Below, piece after piece: positions 5,280 through 5,699 of a stretch of 5,699 nucleotides of DNA. The notes under the pieces were generated by a model. The model ran no database searches. It was not told the DNA's origin and was given only the letters and a program-made list of their open reading frames with translations. Origin of the DNA: Nitrospira sp. (GTDB lineage Bacteria; Nitrospirota; JACRHL01); assembly GCA_026994095.1 (NCBI GenBank), contig JALWRU010000247.1:1-5699 (forward strand), in the 5' to 3' direction. Positions within the stretch are counted from its first letter, which is position 1. Each line of letters opens with the position of its first letter. Both the position numbers and the translations under genes were made by a program.

Positions 5280-5699
5280 TAGCGAATCCTCCGCGTCTTG
5301 CTCGTGATTGTGTCCAGTTTTTGATTGATCGAACCCGCCGCCGGGATGCCACCGGGCAGCAGTTGCATGGCATCCGCCACCTGTTGCTGTGTGAGGGGCG
5401 TGCCACCGCCGCCCACCGTATCCACCACAAACGCGTGTCGCCGGGCGGTTGTCCCGCTACCCACATCGCTCACCACCGCAGTACAGCCGGTGCCGTTGGC
5501 TACACCCGTCACGGTCCAGTTGCTGACATACAGCGGCTTGAACAGGGCATACGTATCAGACGCCGCTATCGCAAACGGCAGCTCCGGCGAAAACGTCAGG
5601 GTGCCGCTGACTGACGCGGTGACAACCGCCTCAAGGCCGATATTGCTGCCCGCCGTAAACCGGGCAACGTAGCCGACCCACGTCCCGGTAGCCTCGGTG
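5279..5699 (-). CDS. Appendage-like phage protein, C-terminal part (N-terminus off right edge)
   Basis: An open frame enters from the right edge and runs 139 codons to a TAA at 5281-5279. The real start lies outside the window. An internal GTG at 5512 is in frame, but coding sequence clearly continues upstream of it, so it is not the likely start. The visible part has a beta-rich domain with alternating strands (GTWVGYVARF, LEAVVTASVSGTLTF, ARRHAFVVDTV), then a Gly4 hinge, then LTQQQVADAMQLLP and a short polar, probably helical tail (AGSINQKLDTITSKTRRIR). The hinge plus LTQQQV block recurs in the next gene. Tails of the type INQKLDTITSKT are common at the ends of phage appendage proteins. The stop overlaps the next ATG by one base, so the two are probably translated together. 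Function beyond a structural or appendage role is not recognisable. Confidence 0.75.
   Translation of the reverse strand, partial: TEATGTWVGYVARFTAGSNIGLEAVVTASVSGTLTFSPELPFAIAASDTYALFKPLYVSNWTVTGVANGTGCTAVVSDVGSGTTARRHAFVVDTVGGGGTPLTQQQVADAMQLLPGGIPAAGSINQKLDTITSKTRRIR
5287..5293 (-). promoter_or_regulatory. Shine-Dalgarno site of the 536-residue gene
   Basis: The minus strand reads CGGAGGA, ending 7 bases before the ATG at 5279. It lies within the last codons (Arg-Arg-Ile-Arg) of the upstream gene and supports the chosen start. Confidence 0.82.
5366..5413 (-). repeat. GGGG-TP-LTQQQV-DAM linker, copy in the upstream partial gene
   Basis: Encodes Gly4, Thr-Pro, then LTQQQVADAM near the C-terminus of the partial protein. 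It pairs with 4617-4658. The two copies differ mainly in the two extra residues after the glycines and in Ala versus Arg before DAM. Confidence 0.65.

Noticed and set aside
5279..5512. A separate 77-residue gene starting at the GTG at 5512
   Set aside because: The same frame stays open with plausible beta-strand coding sequence to the window edge. The GTG is in the middle of a continuous domain, so this is the tail of a larger gene.
1..5699. Diversity-generating retroelement, as in Bordetella phage BPP-1, which also has a short tail and a variable tip
   Set aside because: No reverse transcriptase frame, no Avd-like gene, no long near-identical template/variable repeat pair and no C-type lectin motif at the end of the fibre protein were seen. 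Such parts could lie outside the window.

Overview
The window is a stretch of a tailed bacteriophage or prophage structural region, read entirely from the minus strand, so transcription runs from high to low coordinates. The DNA is GC-rich, with G/C-rich third codon positions and consensus Shine-Dalgarno sites. It carries one gene resembling the P22 gp10 tail hub and a set of fibre or appendage proteins. This points to a podovirus-type (short-tailed) phage of a GC-rich Gram-negative host, probably a proteobacterium. Host and phage genus are inference; no tRNA, integrase or host gene is present to anchor them.

Layout in transcription order: (1) 5699-5279, the C-terminal 139 codons of an appendage-like protein cut by the right edge; (2) 5279-3669, a 536-residue fibre-like protein rich in V/T/S/G and in modules often seen in phage appendages; (3) 3640-3485, a 51-residue small protein with the clearest ribosome binding site in the window; (4) 3494-3150, a 114-residue beta-rich, probably Ig-like protein; (5) 3153-1468, a 561-residue modular tail-fibre or receptor-binding protein with an N-terminal virion domain, a jelly-roll carbohydrate-binding-like module, a repeat shaft and a distal tip; (6) 1471-1019, a 150-residue exported, Trp-rich, beta-patterned protein with a signal peptide; (7) 1016-1, the first 338 codons of a P22 gp10-like packaged-DNA stabilisation / tail accessory protein, cut by the left edge.

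Six of the seven genes touch or overlap a neighbour or sit within 2 bases of one, and the largest gap is 28 bases. The block therefore looks like a single translationally coupled operon with no internal promoter or terminator that I can see. A plausible reading is that genes 1 to 5 build the host-recognition appendages. These would dock on the tail hub that includes the gp10-like protein, as the P22 tailspike docks on gp4/gp10. The exported protein is the odd member: it is predicted to leave the cytoplasm although it sits inside a virion assembly cassette. No RNA genes, CRISPR arrays, insertion sequences, attachment sites or diversity-generating retroelement parts were seen.
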